Assembly (NCBI RefSeq): GCF_900445235.1
Contig: NZ_UFSM01000001.1
Span: forward strand, 924,501-988,500
Origin: Aminobacter aminovorans
Lineage (GTDB): Bacteria > Pseudomonadota > Alphaproteobacteria > Rhizobiales > Rhizobiaceae
Reading direction: 5' to 3'
Length of the DNA stretch: 64,000 bases
Shown here in pieces: positions 23,094-31,797 of the stretch. The notes below the pieces were generated by a model that had not been told where the DNA came from, ran no database searches, and saw only the letters and a list, made by a program, of their open reading frames with translations. The position numbers and the translations under genes were made by a program. The first letter of the stretch is position 1. Each line of letters opens with the position of its first letter.

Positions 23094-23143
23094 TCGCGCT
23101 GCCGTCTTCCGCTCCGCGGCGGAGACGGCAAGCCGGTTCGGGC

Positions 23144-23527
23144 CTAGGATCCGTAGCGGCTGGCGCCGGCGTGGTCGACGACATAGAGCCAAGTGCCGTC
23201 GGCCTGCCTGCGTACGATCTCGGCGGTGAAGCCGGAATAGAGGGCAAGACCTTCCTCATCGACAATTGCGAAATCGGCGCGCAGCAGCGCCAGGTCCCCG
23301 TGCTCGACGCAGAAGGTGTTTTGCGACGTCATCGTGCCTGGCATGCGCACGAGCCTTTCAAGCTCCCCGGCGATGGCGGCCTTGCCGGCAAAGCCGGAAC
23401 CGTTGGCATCAACCAGCAGGTGGGCATCTTCCTCGTAGAGCGCCAGCAGAGCCCCGACATCGCCGCTGTTGCGGATGGCGGCAAAGGTTTCGTTCATGTC
23501 TGCTGGCCGGTAGACTTTCGTTGACAT
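23144..23527 (-). CDS. SnoaL-like/nuclear-transport-factor-2 fold protein
   Basis: 127 residues of the NTF2-like fold used by SgcJ/EcaC and SnoaL-type proteins: MNETFAAIRNSGDVGALLALYEEDAHLLV at the start, GKAAIAGELERLV in the middle, and a final strand ADGTWLYVVDHAGAS. Enzymatic role unknown. ATG at 23527 is preceded by AGGAGAAAGCC. It is divergent from the HxlR regulator (64-base gap), which is the likely regulator of this gene. Confidence 0.78.
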   Translation of the reverse strand: MSTKVYRPADMNETFAAIRNSGDVGALLALYEEDAHLLVDANGSGFAGKAAIAGELERLVRMPGTMTSQNTFCVEHGDLALLRADFAIVDEEGLALYSGFTAEIVRRQADGTWLYVVDHAGASRYGS

Positions 23528-23591
23528 TGGCTTTCTCCTGTTTCGGCGACCAGAACACACCGCTTCAGAACTATCCAAACGGGTACCCCGA

Positions 23592-23963
23592 ATGAGTGCA
23601 GAGATGACCGCGACCCGTGAGCGCGAGGTGCCGATGCCACGGCGGCCGGAAGTGTGCCCGGTCGAGGACTGGCTTTCCTTTCTCGGCCACCGCTGGAACG
23701 CGCTGGTGCTGTGGCAGCTCTCGGTGGGTCCGAAGCGGCATGGCGGCTTGATGGCACGGCTGCCCGGCATTACCGCCAAGGTGCTGTCGGAGCGGCTGGC
23801 TGGTCTGTTGCGTCGCGGACTCATCGAGCGCGACGAGGCCGCCGCCTTTCCGCGCGGCGTGGTCTATTCGCTGACGGCGGGCGGCGGCCGGGTGGTTGCC
23901 CTGCTCGACCAGTTCGAGACACTGCCGCATTCCTTTGCCGGTCCGCGCCAGGACGCGGCATGA
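23592..23963 (+). CDS. HxlR-family transcriptional regulator
   Basis: 123-residue winged-helix regulator of the HxlR family: CPVEDWLSFLGHRWNALVLWQLSVGPKRHGGLMARLPGITAKVLSERLAGLLRRGLIER holds the family helix-turn-helix, with the conserved CP near residue 22. HxlR proteins often sense reactive aldehydes or redox through this cysteine. It is divergent from the SnoaL-like gene, and its stop overlaps the permease ATG by four bases (ATGA), so it would be co-translated with the ABC permease. Confidence 0.88.
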   Translation: MSAEMTATREREVPMPRRPEVCPVEDWLSFLGHRWNALVLWQLSVGPKRHGGLMARLPGITAKVLSERLAGLLRRGLIERDEAAAFPRGVVYSLTAGGGRVVALLDQFETLPHSFAGPRQDAA

Positions 23964-24769
23964 GCCAGTACCGGGTCAAGAAGGACGATTTTCCCTGGTG
24001 GCTGGTGGCCGCCGTGGCGATCGGGGCCGTTTCGGCGGTCACGATCGCGGCCAGCGACGTCTACGGCCAGATTCTGTCGACGCTGGTCAAAGGGCTTTGG
24101 GTGACGCTTTTCGTTACCATCGTGGCCTTCGCCATGGCCTCGGCGCTGGGCCTGTTCATAGCCTTGCTCGGGCTGTCGAACTCCAAGGTGCTGCGCCAGG
24201 TGTCGCGCTTCTATGTCGAGATCATTCGCGGCCTGCCGATCCTTGTACTGCTGTTCTGGATCGCTTTCGTCGGCGCGCCGGCATTCGTGGTGGCATGGAA
24301 CTGGGTGACCATTCCGCTGCAGTCGGCCGGGCTGATGGAGCCGATGCAGGTGCGCGACTTCTCGCTTCTGTGGCGGGCGATCATTGCGCTGACGATCGCC
24401 TATTCGTCCTTCATCGCCGAGATCTTCCGCGCCGGCATCCAGGCCGTCGATGTCGGCCAGATCGAGGCGGCGAAGGCGCTGGGGCTTTCACGCACCCAAC
24501 GCTTCCGGCTGATCGTCTGGCCGCAGGCATTCAGGACCATCCTGCCGCCCTATGGCAACGACTTCATCGCCATGGTGAAGGACTCATCGCTGGTCTCGGT
24601 GCTCGGCGTCGCCGACATCACCCAGATGGCCAAGGTCTATGCCTCTGGCTCGTTCCGTTTCTTCGAGACCTATTCCATCGTAGCCTATGTCTACCTGCTC
24701 CTGACCGTCGGGCTGTCGCTCAGCCTGAGGGCGCTTGAGCGGCGGATGCGGAGGGACTTCACGCCATGA
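23960..24769 (+). CDS. Polar amino-acid ABC transporter permease
   Basis: 269-residue inner-membrane permease of the HisM/GlnP type. Start MSQYRVKKDDFPWWLVAAV; about five to six helices; the EAA loop that docks the ATPase is EAAKALGLSRTQRFRLIVWPQAFRTILPPYGNDFI (about residues 172-206). It probably partners the binding protein at 22296. It is translationally coupled to HxlR upstream and to the methyltransferase downstream (ATGA overlaps at both ends). Confidence 0.92.
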   Translation: MSQYRVKKDDFPWWLVAAVAIGAVSAVTIAASDVYGQILSTLVKGLWVTLFVTIVAFAMASALGLFIALLGLSNSKVLRQVSRFYVEIIRGLPILVLLFWIAFVGAPAFVVAWNWVTIPLQSAGLMEPMQVRDFSLLWRAIIALTIAYSSFIAEIFRAGIQAVDVGQIEAAKALGLSRTQRFRLIVWPQAFRTILPPYGNDFIAMVKDSSLVSVLGVADITQMAKVYASGSFRFFETYSIVAYVYLLLTVGLSLSLRALERRMRRDFTP

Positions 24770-25401
24770 CCGGAGATGCCGACAAGACCGCGCTCGACAT
24801 GGTCTATGCGGCAGCAACGGAGCCGGAACTGGCTGCTGCCTATGCGGCCTGGGCGAATGGCTATGACTTGGAGACTGCAGCGCTAGGCTACTGCCTGCCA
24901 TTCGTCATCGCGGCATGGGTGGCGCGGCACGTGCCCAAGGGCGAAGGGCCACTGCTCGATGCCGGCTGCGGCACTGGCCTCTCGGGGCCGTATCTGCAGG
25001 CGCTCGGCTATCACGATATCGAGGGGCTCGATCTTTCCGAGGAGATGCTCGACCTGGCGCGGGCACGTGGCAGCTACAGGGCGCTGGCGCAGGCGGCGCT
25101 GGGCGGTCCGTTGCCATGGGCCGACGGGCATTTCGCTGCCGTGTTCTCGACCGGCGTGTTCACGGCGGGCCACGCGCCGGCGTCGAGCCTCGACGAGCTG
25201 GCCCGGATCACGCGGCCAGGTGGTTTCGTCATCTTCACCGTGCGCGACGTGGTCCTGGAAACGGGCGGTTTCCAGGACAAGTTCGCTGAATTTGCGACCA
25301 CCGGAAGATGGCAGGCGGTCGAGGAGAGCCCGGCTTTCCGGGCCTTTGCCGTGGCTGAGCCGGATGTGCTGGTCAAGGCGTACGTATTCAGGGTTGTCTG
25401 A
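24766..25401 (+). CDS. Class I SAM-dependent methyltransferase
   Basis: 211 residues. SAM site LLDAGCGTGLSGPYL (motif I, near residue 65), IEGLDLSEEMLDLAR (motif II), and a later motif with LARITRPGGFVIFTVRDV. The N-terminal AYAAWANGYDLETAALGY resembles small-molecule methyltransferases. Substrate unknown. Coupled to the permease by an ATGA overlap. Confidence 0.88.
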   Translation: MTGDADKTALDMVYAAATEPELAAAYAAWANGYDLETAALGYCLPFVIAAWVARHVPKGEGPLLDAGCGTGLSGPYLQALGYHDIEGLDLSEEMLDLARARGSYRALAQAALGGPLPWADGHFAAVFSTGVFTAGHAPASSLDELARITRPGGFVIFTVRDVVLETGGFQDKFAEFATTGRWQAVEESPAFRAFAVAEPDVLVKAYVFRVV

Positions 25402-25476
25402 TATGTCGCGCGTCATTCGGCCTCTGCGACCTGATGGACGATTGCGGGCAGCGGCGTCGCGGACAAATCTCGCGGC

Positions 25477-25806
25477 ATGGACACCGTTCGCAAGATCCTC
25501 GCCGATCCAATCTCCCGCCTGCGCCTCGCCGGCCTGTTCGAAGGCAGTACCCTGCTTTTCCTCGTGCTGATCGCCGTGCCGATGAAACATCTGGCCGGCT
25601 ATCCCGCGATCGTCAGCGCGGCCGGGCCGGTCCACGGCCTCGCCTTCGTGTTCTATGTCGTTTGCCTGTTCGACAACCTTTCCGGTGGCGGCTGGTCGCC
25701 CAGGGAGATGCTGCGGACCGGCTTTGCCTGCCTCGTGCCCTTCGGCACCTTCATCAACGATCGCTATCTTGCCGCCAAGGCGGCCAACCAGACGGCAGGT
25801 CTATGA
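25477..25806 (+). CDS. DUF3817 integral membrane protein
   Basis: 109 residues matching the DUF3817 style: FRLAGLFEGST-like start (here RLRLAGLFEGSTLLFLVLIAVPMKHL), AGPVHGLAFVFYVVCLFD in the second helix and CLVPFGTFINDRYLA at the end. Three hydrophobic helices. Function unknown. Stop overlaps the next ATG (ATGA), indicating a two-gene membrane-protein unit. Confidence 0.8.
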   Translation: MDTVRKILADPISRLRLAGLFEGSTLLFLVLIAVPMKHLAGYPAIVSAAGPVHGLAFVFYVVCLFDNLSGGGWSPREMLRTGFACLVPFGTFINDRYLAAKAANQTAGL

Positions 25807-26219
25807 GCTATCTCGTCATCAAGTCACTGCATGTCGTGGCCATGGTCGTCTGGCTGTCTGGCATGATCTTCGTGCCGCTGACATTGTCGCGACTGGCAAA
25901 GGATGGCGGCATCGATTCACGGCAGGCCACACAGCTGCGCGCTGGTTTCTCCGCGTTGGCGACTCCGGCTATGCTGGCTGTCTGGGCCCTGGGGCTCTAT
26001 CTCGCATATGACCTCGGCTCTCTCGGCGACGCCTGGCTGCATGCCAAGCTGGCGCTCGTCGTGGCGATGTCGGGCCTGCATGGCGTCCTGTCGGGGCAGT
26101 TGCGGCAGCTCGCCGGCGCCCGGCTGGCGAAGCCGGCTGCTATCGTTCTGAAGCTGCATTGGCTTGTCGGCCTGCTGTTGCTCGGCATCGTCGGGCTGGT
26201 GATCGTCAAGCCGTTCTGA
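25803..26219 (+). CDS. CopD/HemJ-superfamily membrane protein
   Basis: 138 residues, four hydrophobic helices. The opening SYLVIKSLHVVAMVVWLSGMIFVPLTLSRL resembles the HemJ (protoporphyrinogen oxidase) and CopD families, with a His in helix 1, and the central DAWLHAKLALVVAMSGLHGVLSGQLRQL matches the WLH-K-L...HG pattern of HemJ. It is shorter and more divergent than typical HemJ, so assignment to that enzyme is uncertain; a generic CopD-like heme or copper membrane protein is equally possible. Confidence 0.7.
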   Translation: MSYLVIKSLHVVAMVVWLSGMIFVPLTLSRLAKDGGIDSRQATQLRAGFSALATPAMLAVWALGLYLAYDLGSLGDAWLHAKLALVVAMSGLHGVLSGQLRQLAGARLAKPAAIVLKLHWLVGLLLLGIVGLVIVKPF

Positions 26220-26312
26220 GTGAGGCGGGCCCGTTTCGGGGCTCATTCTGGCTGCAGCGGCGGAACCAGCCTTGCCATGGTGCGTTGGGGGCCGAACCAT
26301 CATGAGGGCCCC

Positions 26313-26858
26313 ATGGAACAACTCGTCGAGGAATTCGGCCACCCCACTTACACTTCGTTTCCCGTCATCGTCGCACGAATGTTGCTGGCGGCCGCCTTCG
26401 GCGCCGCCATCGGCTTTGAGCGCGAATGGCGCAACCGGCCGGCGGGCCTGAGGACGCACATCCTGGTCTGCGTGGCGGCTGCGACCTTTGCGCTGCTGAC
26501 CATCGAGATCGTGCATGCGCCGATGTTCGGACCGGAGGTGTTGAAGGACGGTGCCAAGGTCGACCCGATCCGTGTGGTCGAGGCGGTGACCGCCGGCGTC
26601 GCCTTTCTCGCTGCCGGCGTGGTGTTTTTCAGCAAGGGCGAGGTGCAGGGGTTGACGACCGGCGCCGGCATGTGGCTGGCGGGTGCCATCGGCCTCGCCG
26701 CCGGGCTCGGCCTCTGGCAGATCGCTGTCTTTGTCACCCTGCTTGCACTTTGCGTGCTCGGCCTGCTGCACAGGCTCGAGGTCAAGTTTGAGCTGAGCGA
26801 AGACAAGCGCGACGAGAAGCCCGGGGCGCGCAAGGCGGCCAAGGGCAAGGCCGGCTAA
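26313..26858 (+). CDS. MgtC/SapB-family membrane protein
   Basis: 181 residues. The MgtC/SapB core is visible: RMLLAAAFGAAIGFEREWRNRPAGLRTHILVCVAAATFALL, then EAVTAGVAFLAAGVVFFSKGEVQGLTTGAGMWLAGAIGLAAGLG, with about five helices and a Lys-rich C-terminal tail. Some family members are linked to Mg2+ limitation or virulence; no role can be assigned here. ATG at 26313 is chosen because the preceding frame lacks family similarity. Its stop directly abuts the stop of the MarR gene on the other strand. Confidence 0.88.
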   Translation: MEQLVEEFGHPTYTSFPVIVARMLLAAAFGAAIGFEREWRNRPAGLRTHILVCVAAATFALLTIEIVHAPMFGPEVLKDGAKVDPIRVVEAVTAGVAFLAAGVVFFSKGEVQGLTTGAGMWLAGAIGLAAGLGLWQIAVFVTLLALCVLGLLHRLEVKFELSEDKRDEKPGARKAAKGKAG

Positions 26859-27335
26859 TCAGCCTTCGGGTTCGGCGCCCGGTCGGGCCGGCGCGTCCTC
26901 GCGCACCTTTTCGAACAACAGCCGGAGCGACTGGCGCAGTGCTTCCATCTCTTGCGGGCTGGTCAGCTGCGCCCAGCGTTCGTCGACTTTGCGCCCGGCG
27001 GCGGATGCGATAGGGCGCACGGCCTTGCCGCGCTCGGTGAGGAAAACCAGTCGGCCACGGCGGTCGCTGGGATCGGGCCGGCGCTCGACATAATCAAGCT
27101 TCTCCAGCTCCTCGACCGCCTGGGTCATGGTCTGCTTACGGACATGGGCGAGCTTGGTCAGCTCGCTGACCTGGATGCCTTCAGGCGGGGTGAAGGTGAA
27201 GACGTTGGCATGCGGCGGGCGGATATCGCCGAAGCCGGCAGTGTCGAGCGCCGTATCGACGGCCTGCGTCCAATGCTGGTGGACGAGGCGCAGCAACAGG
27301 CCGAGCGGCGGATTTTCCGGAATCGTCTCGTTCAA
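26859..27335 (-). CDS. MarR-family transcriptional regulator
   Basis: 158 residues of the winged-helix MarR family: LLLRLVHQHW start helix, a recognition region VSELTKLAHVRKQTMTQAVEELEKLDYVERRPDPSDRRGRLVFLTERGK (about 54-104) with the wing DPSDRRGR. It begins at a TTG codon; no ATG exists in the right place. It is divergent from a haloalkane dehalogenase gene with a 71-base gap that contains a near-perfect palindrome, so it probably controls that gene and itself. Confidence 0.88.
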   Translation of the reverse strand: MNETIPENPPLGLLLRLVHQHWTQAVDTALDTAGFGDIRPPHANVFTFTPPEGIQVSELTKLAHVRKQTMTQAVEELEKLDYVERRPDPSDRRGRLVFLTERGKAVRPIASAAGRKVDERWAQLTSPQEMEALRQSLRLLFEKVREDAPARPGAEPEG

Positions 27336-27347
27336 GATAGACAGTCG

Positions 27348-27371
27348 CCTGACTAATTGATATTAGACAGG
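27348..27371. promoter_or_regulatory. Candidate MarR operator (24-bp near-perfect palindrome)
   Basis: CCTGACTAAT (27348-27357), spacer TGAT, ATTAGACAGG (27362-27371): 9 of 10 bases match as inverted repeats. It lies 13 bases from the MarR start and 36 bases from the dehalogenase start, where MarR operators usually sit. Confidence 0.6.
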
Positions 27372-27406
27372 TACCTTACTACTTGGTCGACGAGAAGGAA
27401 AGCCGG

Positions 27407-28300
27407 ATGCCTGAAATCAGTGTACTCGATTCCCACATTTCCTATGTGGAAGTGGGACAAGGCGTCCCGTTCGTATTCCTGCACGGCAACCCGACCTCGT
27501 CCTATCTATGGCGCAACGTTTTGCCTGATATCGGCGACGGCGTGCGCTCCCTGGCACTCGACCTGATCGGCATGGGCAGCTCGGGCAAGCCCGACATCGA
27601 CTACAGCTTCGATGACCATGCCCGCTATCTCGACGCCTGGTTCGAGGCAATGGGGCTGGAGGAGGTGGTGCTTGTCGGCCATGACTGGGGTGGAGCGCTG
27701 GCCTTCGACTGGGCGGCACGGCATGCCGGGCAGGTGAGGGGCATTGCCGTGATGGAAACCATCCTGCGGCCGATGACATGGGCCGATTTCCCTGAAAGCG
27801 CCAGGCCGCGCTATGAGGCACTGCGCGGCGCGGGCACCGGTGAGACTAAGGTGCTGGACGAAAACTTCTTCATCGAGTTCGCCCTGCGCGCCACGGTGCT
27901 CAACGGGCTGAGCGACGGGGATCTCGACGTCTATCGCAAGCCTTATCCGACGCGCGAAAGCCGGCGGCCACTGCTCGCCTGGCCGCGCTCCATGCCGATC
28001 GATGGCGAGCCTGCCGAGGTGATTGCCCGCATCGAGGCCTATGACCGCTGGCTGGCCGCAAGTGGCAGGGTGCCCAAGCTGCTGCTGACCTTCGAAGGCG
28101 CGGCCGAGACGCTGATGATCGGTGCGGAGATGACCCGGTGGTGCGCCGATAACATCGCCAGCGTCGAGATCGAGAACTGCGGTCCGGCCCGCCATGCGGC
28201 GCCGGAAGACCAGCCGGTGGCGATCGCTGCCGCCATTTCAGGCTGGGCCGACCGGCATGGCCTGCGCGGGAGTGAGGATGCGCCGGTGCGCGTCGCCTAG
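27407..28300 (+). CDS. Haloalkane dehalogenase (alpha/beta hydrolase)
   Basis: 297-residue alpha/beta hydrolase with the full catalytic pentad of haloalkane dehalogenases: halide-binding Asn28 (FLHGNPTSSYLWRN), nucleophile Asp93 and halide-binding Trp94 (VGHDWGGALAFD), acid Glu117 (AVMETILRP) and base His263 (GPARHAAPEDQP). This set and spacing fit the HLD-II (LinB/DhaA-like) group, which hydrolyses haloalkanes to alcohols; native substrate is unknown. ATG at 27407 is preceded by AAGGAAAGCC; an in-frame upstream start at 27383 is possible. The divergent MarR gene is its likely regulator. Confidence 0.9.
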   Translation: MPEISVLDSHISYVEVGQGVPFVFLHGNPTSSYLWRNVLPDIGDGVRSLALDLIGMGSSGKPDIDYSFDDHARYLDAWFEAMGLEEVVLVGHDWGGALAFDWAARHAGQVRGIAVMETILRPMTWADFPESARPRYEALRGAGTGETKVLDENFFIEFALRATVLNGLSDGDLDVYRKPYPTRESRRPLLAWPRSMPIDGEPAEVIARIEAYDRWLAASGRVPKLLLTFEGAAETLMIGAEMTRWCADNIASVEIENCGPARHAAPEDQPVAIAAAISGWADRHGLRGSEDAPVRVA

Positions 28301-28412
28301 TCGCTCCTGCGGCGTCCCGTGGCCGGAGCCGCCGGACGCCCGCCATTTTGACGCTTGGGCCAGGTGGAGCTTGTGATTGCCGGAACGTCAAAAGATTGAT
28401 ATTGAGCCGCTT

Positions 28413-28529
28413 ATGGAAGAGCTCTTTGGAGATCCGGCCTACAAGGGATTCGTGCTGCAGGACCACAAGCGCCTGCCGTCGCGGTTCTTTGCCCGGATTT
28501 CAGGCGCGTTGACCAGCCGACTTATCTAG
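28413..28529 (+). CDS. Possible 38-residue small protein
   Basis: A short open frame MEELFGDPAYKGFVLQDHKR...RLI ends in TAG, 75 bases before leuC. It has no recognisable family, and the ribosome site before it (ATTGAGCCGCTT) is poor. The stretch 28301-28604 is otherwise gene-free. A leader peptide for leuC is unlikely because Leu codons are not clustered. Listed as tentative. Confidence 0.3.
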   Translation: MEELFGDPAYKGFVLQDHKRLPSRFFARISGALTSRLI

Positions 28530-28604
28530 TCGCCTGCGCCGAGCCGACGGGCCTTCGGCGCGCCCTTTAGCCTTCTCAAGTTTCATATCGACGGATTCAA
28601 AGCC

Positions 28605-30014
28605 ATGAGCGCACCGCGTACCCTCTACGACAAGATCTTTGACGACCACGTCGTCGACCGCCAGGACGACGGCACCTGCCTGCTCTATATCGACCGCCAT
28701 CTCGTGCACGAAGTGACGAGTCCGCAGGCGTTCGAAGGCCTGCGCATGACCGGCCGCAAGGTCCGTCATCCCGAGAAGACGCTTGCCGTCGTCGACCACA
28801 ACGTGCCGACCTCGCCGGACCGCAAGAACGGCATCAAGAACGAGGAAAGCCGCATCCAGGTCGAGGCACTGGCCAAGAACTCGGCCGATTTCGGCGTCGA
28901 GTATTACTCAGAAAACGACAAGCGCCAGGGCATCGTCCACATCGTCGGTCCCGAGCAGGGCTTCACCCTGCCGGGCATGACCATCGTCTGCGGCGATAGC
29001 CACACCTCGACGCATGGTGCTTTTGGCGCATTGGCGCACGGCATCGGCACCTCTGAAGTGGAACACGTTCTGGCGACCCAGACGCTGATCCAGAAGAAGG
29101 CCAAAAACATGCTGGTGCGTGTCGACGGCCAGTTGCCGGAGGGCGTGACCGCCAAGGACATCGTGCTTGCCATCATCGGCGAGATCGGCACCGCCGGCGG
29201 CACCGGCTACGTCATCGAATATGCCGGCGAGGCGATCCGCGCACTGTCGATGGAAGGCCGTATGACGATCTGCAACATGTCGATCGAAGGCGGCGCCCGC
29301 GCCGGCCTGATTGCGCCCGACGAGAAGACCTACGCCTACGTCAAGGACAAGCCGCGCGCGCCGAAGGGCAAGGCATTCGACATGGCGCTTGAATACTGGA
29401 AGACGCTGCATTCGGACGAAGGCGCGCATTTCGACAAGGTCATCGTGCTCGACGCAGCCAAGCTGCCACCAATCGTCACCTGGGGTTCGTCGCCCGAGGA
29501 CGTGGTCGCCGTCACTGGCGTCGTGCCGGATGCCGAAGTGATCGAGGACGAGAACAAGCGCAACTCCAAGAAGCGCGCGCTCGACTATATGGGCCTGACC
29601 GCCGGCACCAAGATCACCGACATTTCGGTCGATCGCGTCTTCATCGGCTCGTGTACCAACGGCCGCATCGAAGATTTGCGCGCTGTCGCGAAGGTCGTCG
29701 AGGGCCGCAAGGTCGCCTCGACTGTCAGCGCGATGATCGTGCCGGGCTCGGGACTGGTCAAGGAACAGGCGGAAGCCGAAGGCCTGGACAAGATCTTCGT
29801 TGCCGCCGGTTTCGACTGGCGCGAGCCGGGCTGCTCGATGTGCCTGGCCATGAACGACGACCGTCTCAAGCCGCATGAGCGCTGCGCCTCGACCTCCAAC
29901 CGCAACTTCGAGGGACGCCAGGGCTTCAAGGGCCGCACCCATCTGGTGTCGCCGGCAATGGCGGCGGCGGCGGCGATCGCCGGCCATTTCGTCGACATCC
30001 GCGACTGGCACTGA
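28605..30014 (+). CDS. leuC: 3-isopropylmalate dehydratase large subunit
   Basis: Leucine biosynthesis; isomerises 2- to 3-isopropylmalate with LeuD, using a [4Fe-4S] cluster. 469 residues. Visible: [27 protein letters not shown] start, [46 protein letters not shown], cluster Cys in [24 protein letters not shown] and the pair in [33 protein letters not shown]. leuD is not adjacent, as is common in Rhizobiales. Confidence 0.97.
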   Translation: MSAPRTLYDKIFDDHVVDRQDDGTCLLYIDRHLVHEVTSPQAFEGLRMTGRKVRHPEKTLAVVDHNVPTSPDRKNGIKNEESRIQVEALAKNSADFGVEYYSENDKRQGIVHIVGPEQGFTLPGMTIVCGDSHTSTHGAFGALAHGIGTSEVEHVLATQTLIQKKAKNMLVRVDGQLPEGVTAKDIVLAIIGEIGTAGGTGYVIEYAGEAIRALSMEGRMTICNMSIEGGARAGLIAPDEKTYAYVKDKPRAPKGKAFDMALEYWKTLHSDEGAHFDKVIVLDAAKLPPIVTWGSSPEDVVAVTGVVPDAEVIEDENKRNSKKRALDYMGLTAGTKITDISVDRVFIGSCTNGRIEDLRAVAKVVEGRKVASTVSAMIVPGSGLVKEQAEAEGLDKIFVAAGFDWREPGCSMCLAMNDDRLKPHERCASTSNRNFEGRQGFKGRTHLVSPAMAAAAAIAGHFVDIRDWH

Positions 30015-30051
30015 CGAGAGCGGCCTCAGGCCGCAGCAAGAATCGACAAGG

Positions 30052-30080
30052 CGGCGGAGCAACTGTTTCGCCGTTTTTTG
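30052..30080 (+). terminator. Rho-independent terminator of leuC
   Basis: A 7-bp stem CGGCGGA (30052-30058) / TTCGCCG (30067-30073) with one G-T pair, followed by six T. A second hairpin GCGGCCT-CAGGCCGC lies at 30020-30034 without a T tract. Confidence 0.7.
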
Positions 30081-30177
30081 TATCAAGCGCCTGGGATGAC
30101 CGGCATTTCGACCCTTGCGTTAACGTCTTTTTCGCCGGGCTGTGGTGTCATCCGCGCGAAGGAGACTGCAGTCGACG

Positions 30178-31395
30178 ATGACCGGGGCCGAGTTCATTCT
30201 TGCGATCAACGTGTTTGTTGCCGGCCTCCTGGCCGGCGCTTTCATGTCGATCGCCATCTATGACGGGCGGCGCAACTCGGCGCGCTGGTTCGCGCTCTGC
30301 TATCTCACCGGCATCGTCTATATCGGTACCGAATTCGCGATCCCGATGTTTGCGGACACGCAATTCATCGTCACCGCTAATTTTGTCGCCTTCCTTGCCA
30401 CGCTGATGTTCATGAACGTCGGCTTGGCCATCCGCTACGAGGCGCAGCCGGCATGGCGGCTGATGGCAGCGTTTCTCGTTGTGACGACGATAGCCGTCTT
30501 TGCCACGCAGGGCTTTGCCCGCGATTCGCTGCTGCGCATGATGACCTACCAGACGCCTTATGCGATCGCTCAAGCCGTCGGTGCCGCTACAATACTGCGC
30601 TCGCGCCGGCAGCTCAGCCAGTTCGACTACGTGCTGGCGGGCGTGCTCTTCGCCAGCGCGCTGCAGTTCTTCTCCAAGCCCTATCTGGCGCTCGCAGTCG
30701 GCGGCCCGGGCTCCGATCCGCATCACTATCTGCAGAGCACCTATGCGATGGTATCGCAGGCGCTCGGCACGGTGTTTGCGCTGTCGATCGCGCTGATGCT
30801 TCTGGTGATACTGGTGCGCGACATCCTGCTCGACGCGACCCAGAAGTCGGAAACCGACGCGCTGTCGGGCCTGCTCAACCGTGGCGGCTTCCAGCGCCGG
30901 GCGGCCAGCGCAATGCGCGATGCGGTGCGCCAGGGCCTGCCGATCACACTCGTCATCTCCGACCTCGATCACTTCAAGTCGATCAACGACAGTTATGGCC
31001 ATGCCTCGGGCGACCGTGTCATCGAAGCGTTCGCGCAGTTCATCCGCGAGTCGATGGCCGGGCATCACGTCGCTGGCCGAATCGGCGGTGAGGAATTCGC
31101 CATCATCCTGCCGGGCGCGCATCTGGCGTCGGCGCGGCTGTTCGCCGAAGGTGCACGCTCGGCATTCTCCGGCATGCCGATCGACGGCCTGCCGGCCGAT
31201 TGCCGCTTCACCGCAAGCTTCGGCGTCGCCGAGCTGGTGGCTGGCGAAAGCATCGACCAGCTGATGGTACGGGCCGATTCAGCGCTCTACGAAGCCAAGA
31301 AGGACGGCCGCGACTGCGTCCGGGTATGGGGCGCGGTACAGCCGTTTTCGGACTCGACCGTCGTATCGTTCGCCCTCAAGCCGCCAAGCAGATAG
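30178..31395 (+). CDS. Membrane-bound diguanylate cyclase (GGDEF)
   Basis: Makes cyclic-di-GMP. 405 residues: seven or so N-terminal helices (about 1-215; an MHYT/7TM-type sensor of no assigned family) and a C-terminal GGDEF domain (about 225-390) with DALSGLLNRGGFQRRA, SDLDHFKSINDSYGHASGD and the active motif GGEEF near residues 303-307. The five residues before it do not form RxxD, so the inhibitory I-site is absent. No EAL domain. The upstream frame extension (36 bases) is unlikely to be used. Confidence 0.9.
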   Translation: MTGAEFILAINVFVAGLLAGAFMSIAIYDGRRNSARWFALCYLTGIVYIGTEFAIPMFADTQFIVTANFVAFLATLMFMNVGLAIRYEAQPAWRLMAAFLVVTTIAVFATQGFARDSLLRMMTYQTPYAIAQAVGAATILRSRRQLSQFDYVLAGVLFASALQFFSKPYLALAVGGPGSDPHHYLQSTYAMVSQALGTVFALSIALMLLVILVRDILLDATQKSETDALSGLLNRGGFQRRAASAMRDAVRQGLPITLVISDLDHFKSINDSYGHASGDRVIEAFAQFIRESMAGHHVAGRIGGEEFAIILPGAHLASARLFAEGARSAFSGMPIDGLPADCRFTASFGVAELVAGESIDQLMVRADSALYEAKKDGRDCVRVWGAVQPFSDSTVVSFALKPPSR

Positions 31396-31414
31396 CCGCG
31401 ACGACGCTGAGGGT

Positions 31415-31765
31415 TTAGCGGCACACCAGGCCGGGCCGCGGAATCTCGCCTTCGGAAAAGCCATACATGTAGCTGCGCCCCTTGAGCAGCATGGGCGGGC
31501 GGTAGCAGTGTCGCTGCGCGCGCGGCTCGTCGAGATAGACCACCTTCGGTCCGGTCGAACCGGTGTAGGCGGCGAGCTTGCGCGCCGAAGCGCCTTCGCC
31601 GACGATGATGCGCTTGTAGCCGGTGCTGCTTTCGACGATCAGGTTGCCGAAAGAATCGGCATAGACGCGATCATGGCTGCCGCCGGCGGCCGCGGGAGAA
31701 GTCAGTGCCATGCCTGCAGCAAGCACCAGGGCCGCGGTTGCGGTCAAAGCAAGTGTGGAACGCAT
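31415..31765 (-). CDS. Small secreted hypothetical protein
   Basis: 116 residues: signal peptide MRSTLALTATAALVLAAGMALTSPAAA, then a mature domain with DSFGNLIVESSTGYKRIIVGEGASARKLAAY and CYRPPMLLKGRSYMYGF and a final LVCR. Two cysteines near the C-terminus could form a disulfide. No recognisable family. ATG at 31765 follows GGGAGATTTG. A CtrA-like motif lies about 34 bases upstream of the start (listed separately). Confidence 0.75.
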   Translation of the reverse strand: MRSTLALTATAALVLAAGMALTSPAAAGGSHDRVYADSFGNLIVESSTGYKRIIVGEGASARKLAAYTGSTGPKVVYLDEPRAQRHCYRPPMLLKGRSYMYGFSEGEIPRPGLVCR

Positions 31766-31797
31766 CGGGCAAATCTCCCTGTTCGATCGAACCGGAG

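Noticed and set aside
30020..30034. GCGGCC-TCA-GGCCGC hairpin after leuC as the terminator
   Set aside because: No T tract follows; the hairpin at 30052 has one and was chosen.
28908..30086. Open frame of 392 codons antisense to leuC
   Set aside because: Shadow of leuC.
30100..30177. TTAAC upstream of the diguanylate cyclase as a CtrA site
   Set aside because: Only one half-site; the second TTAA at N7 spacing is absent.
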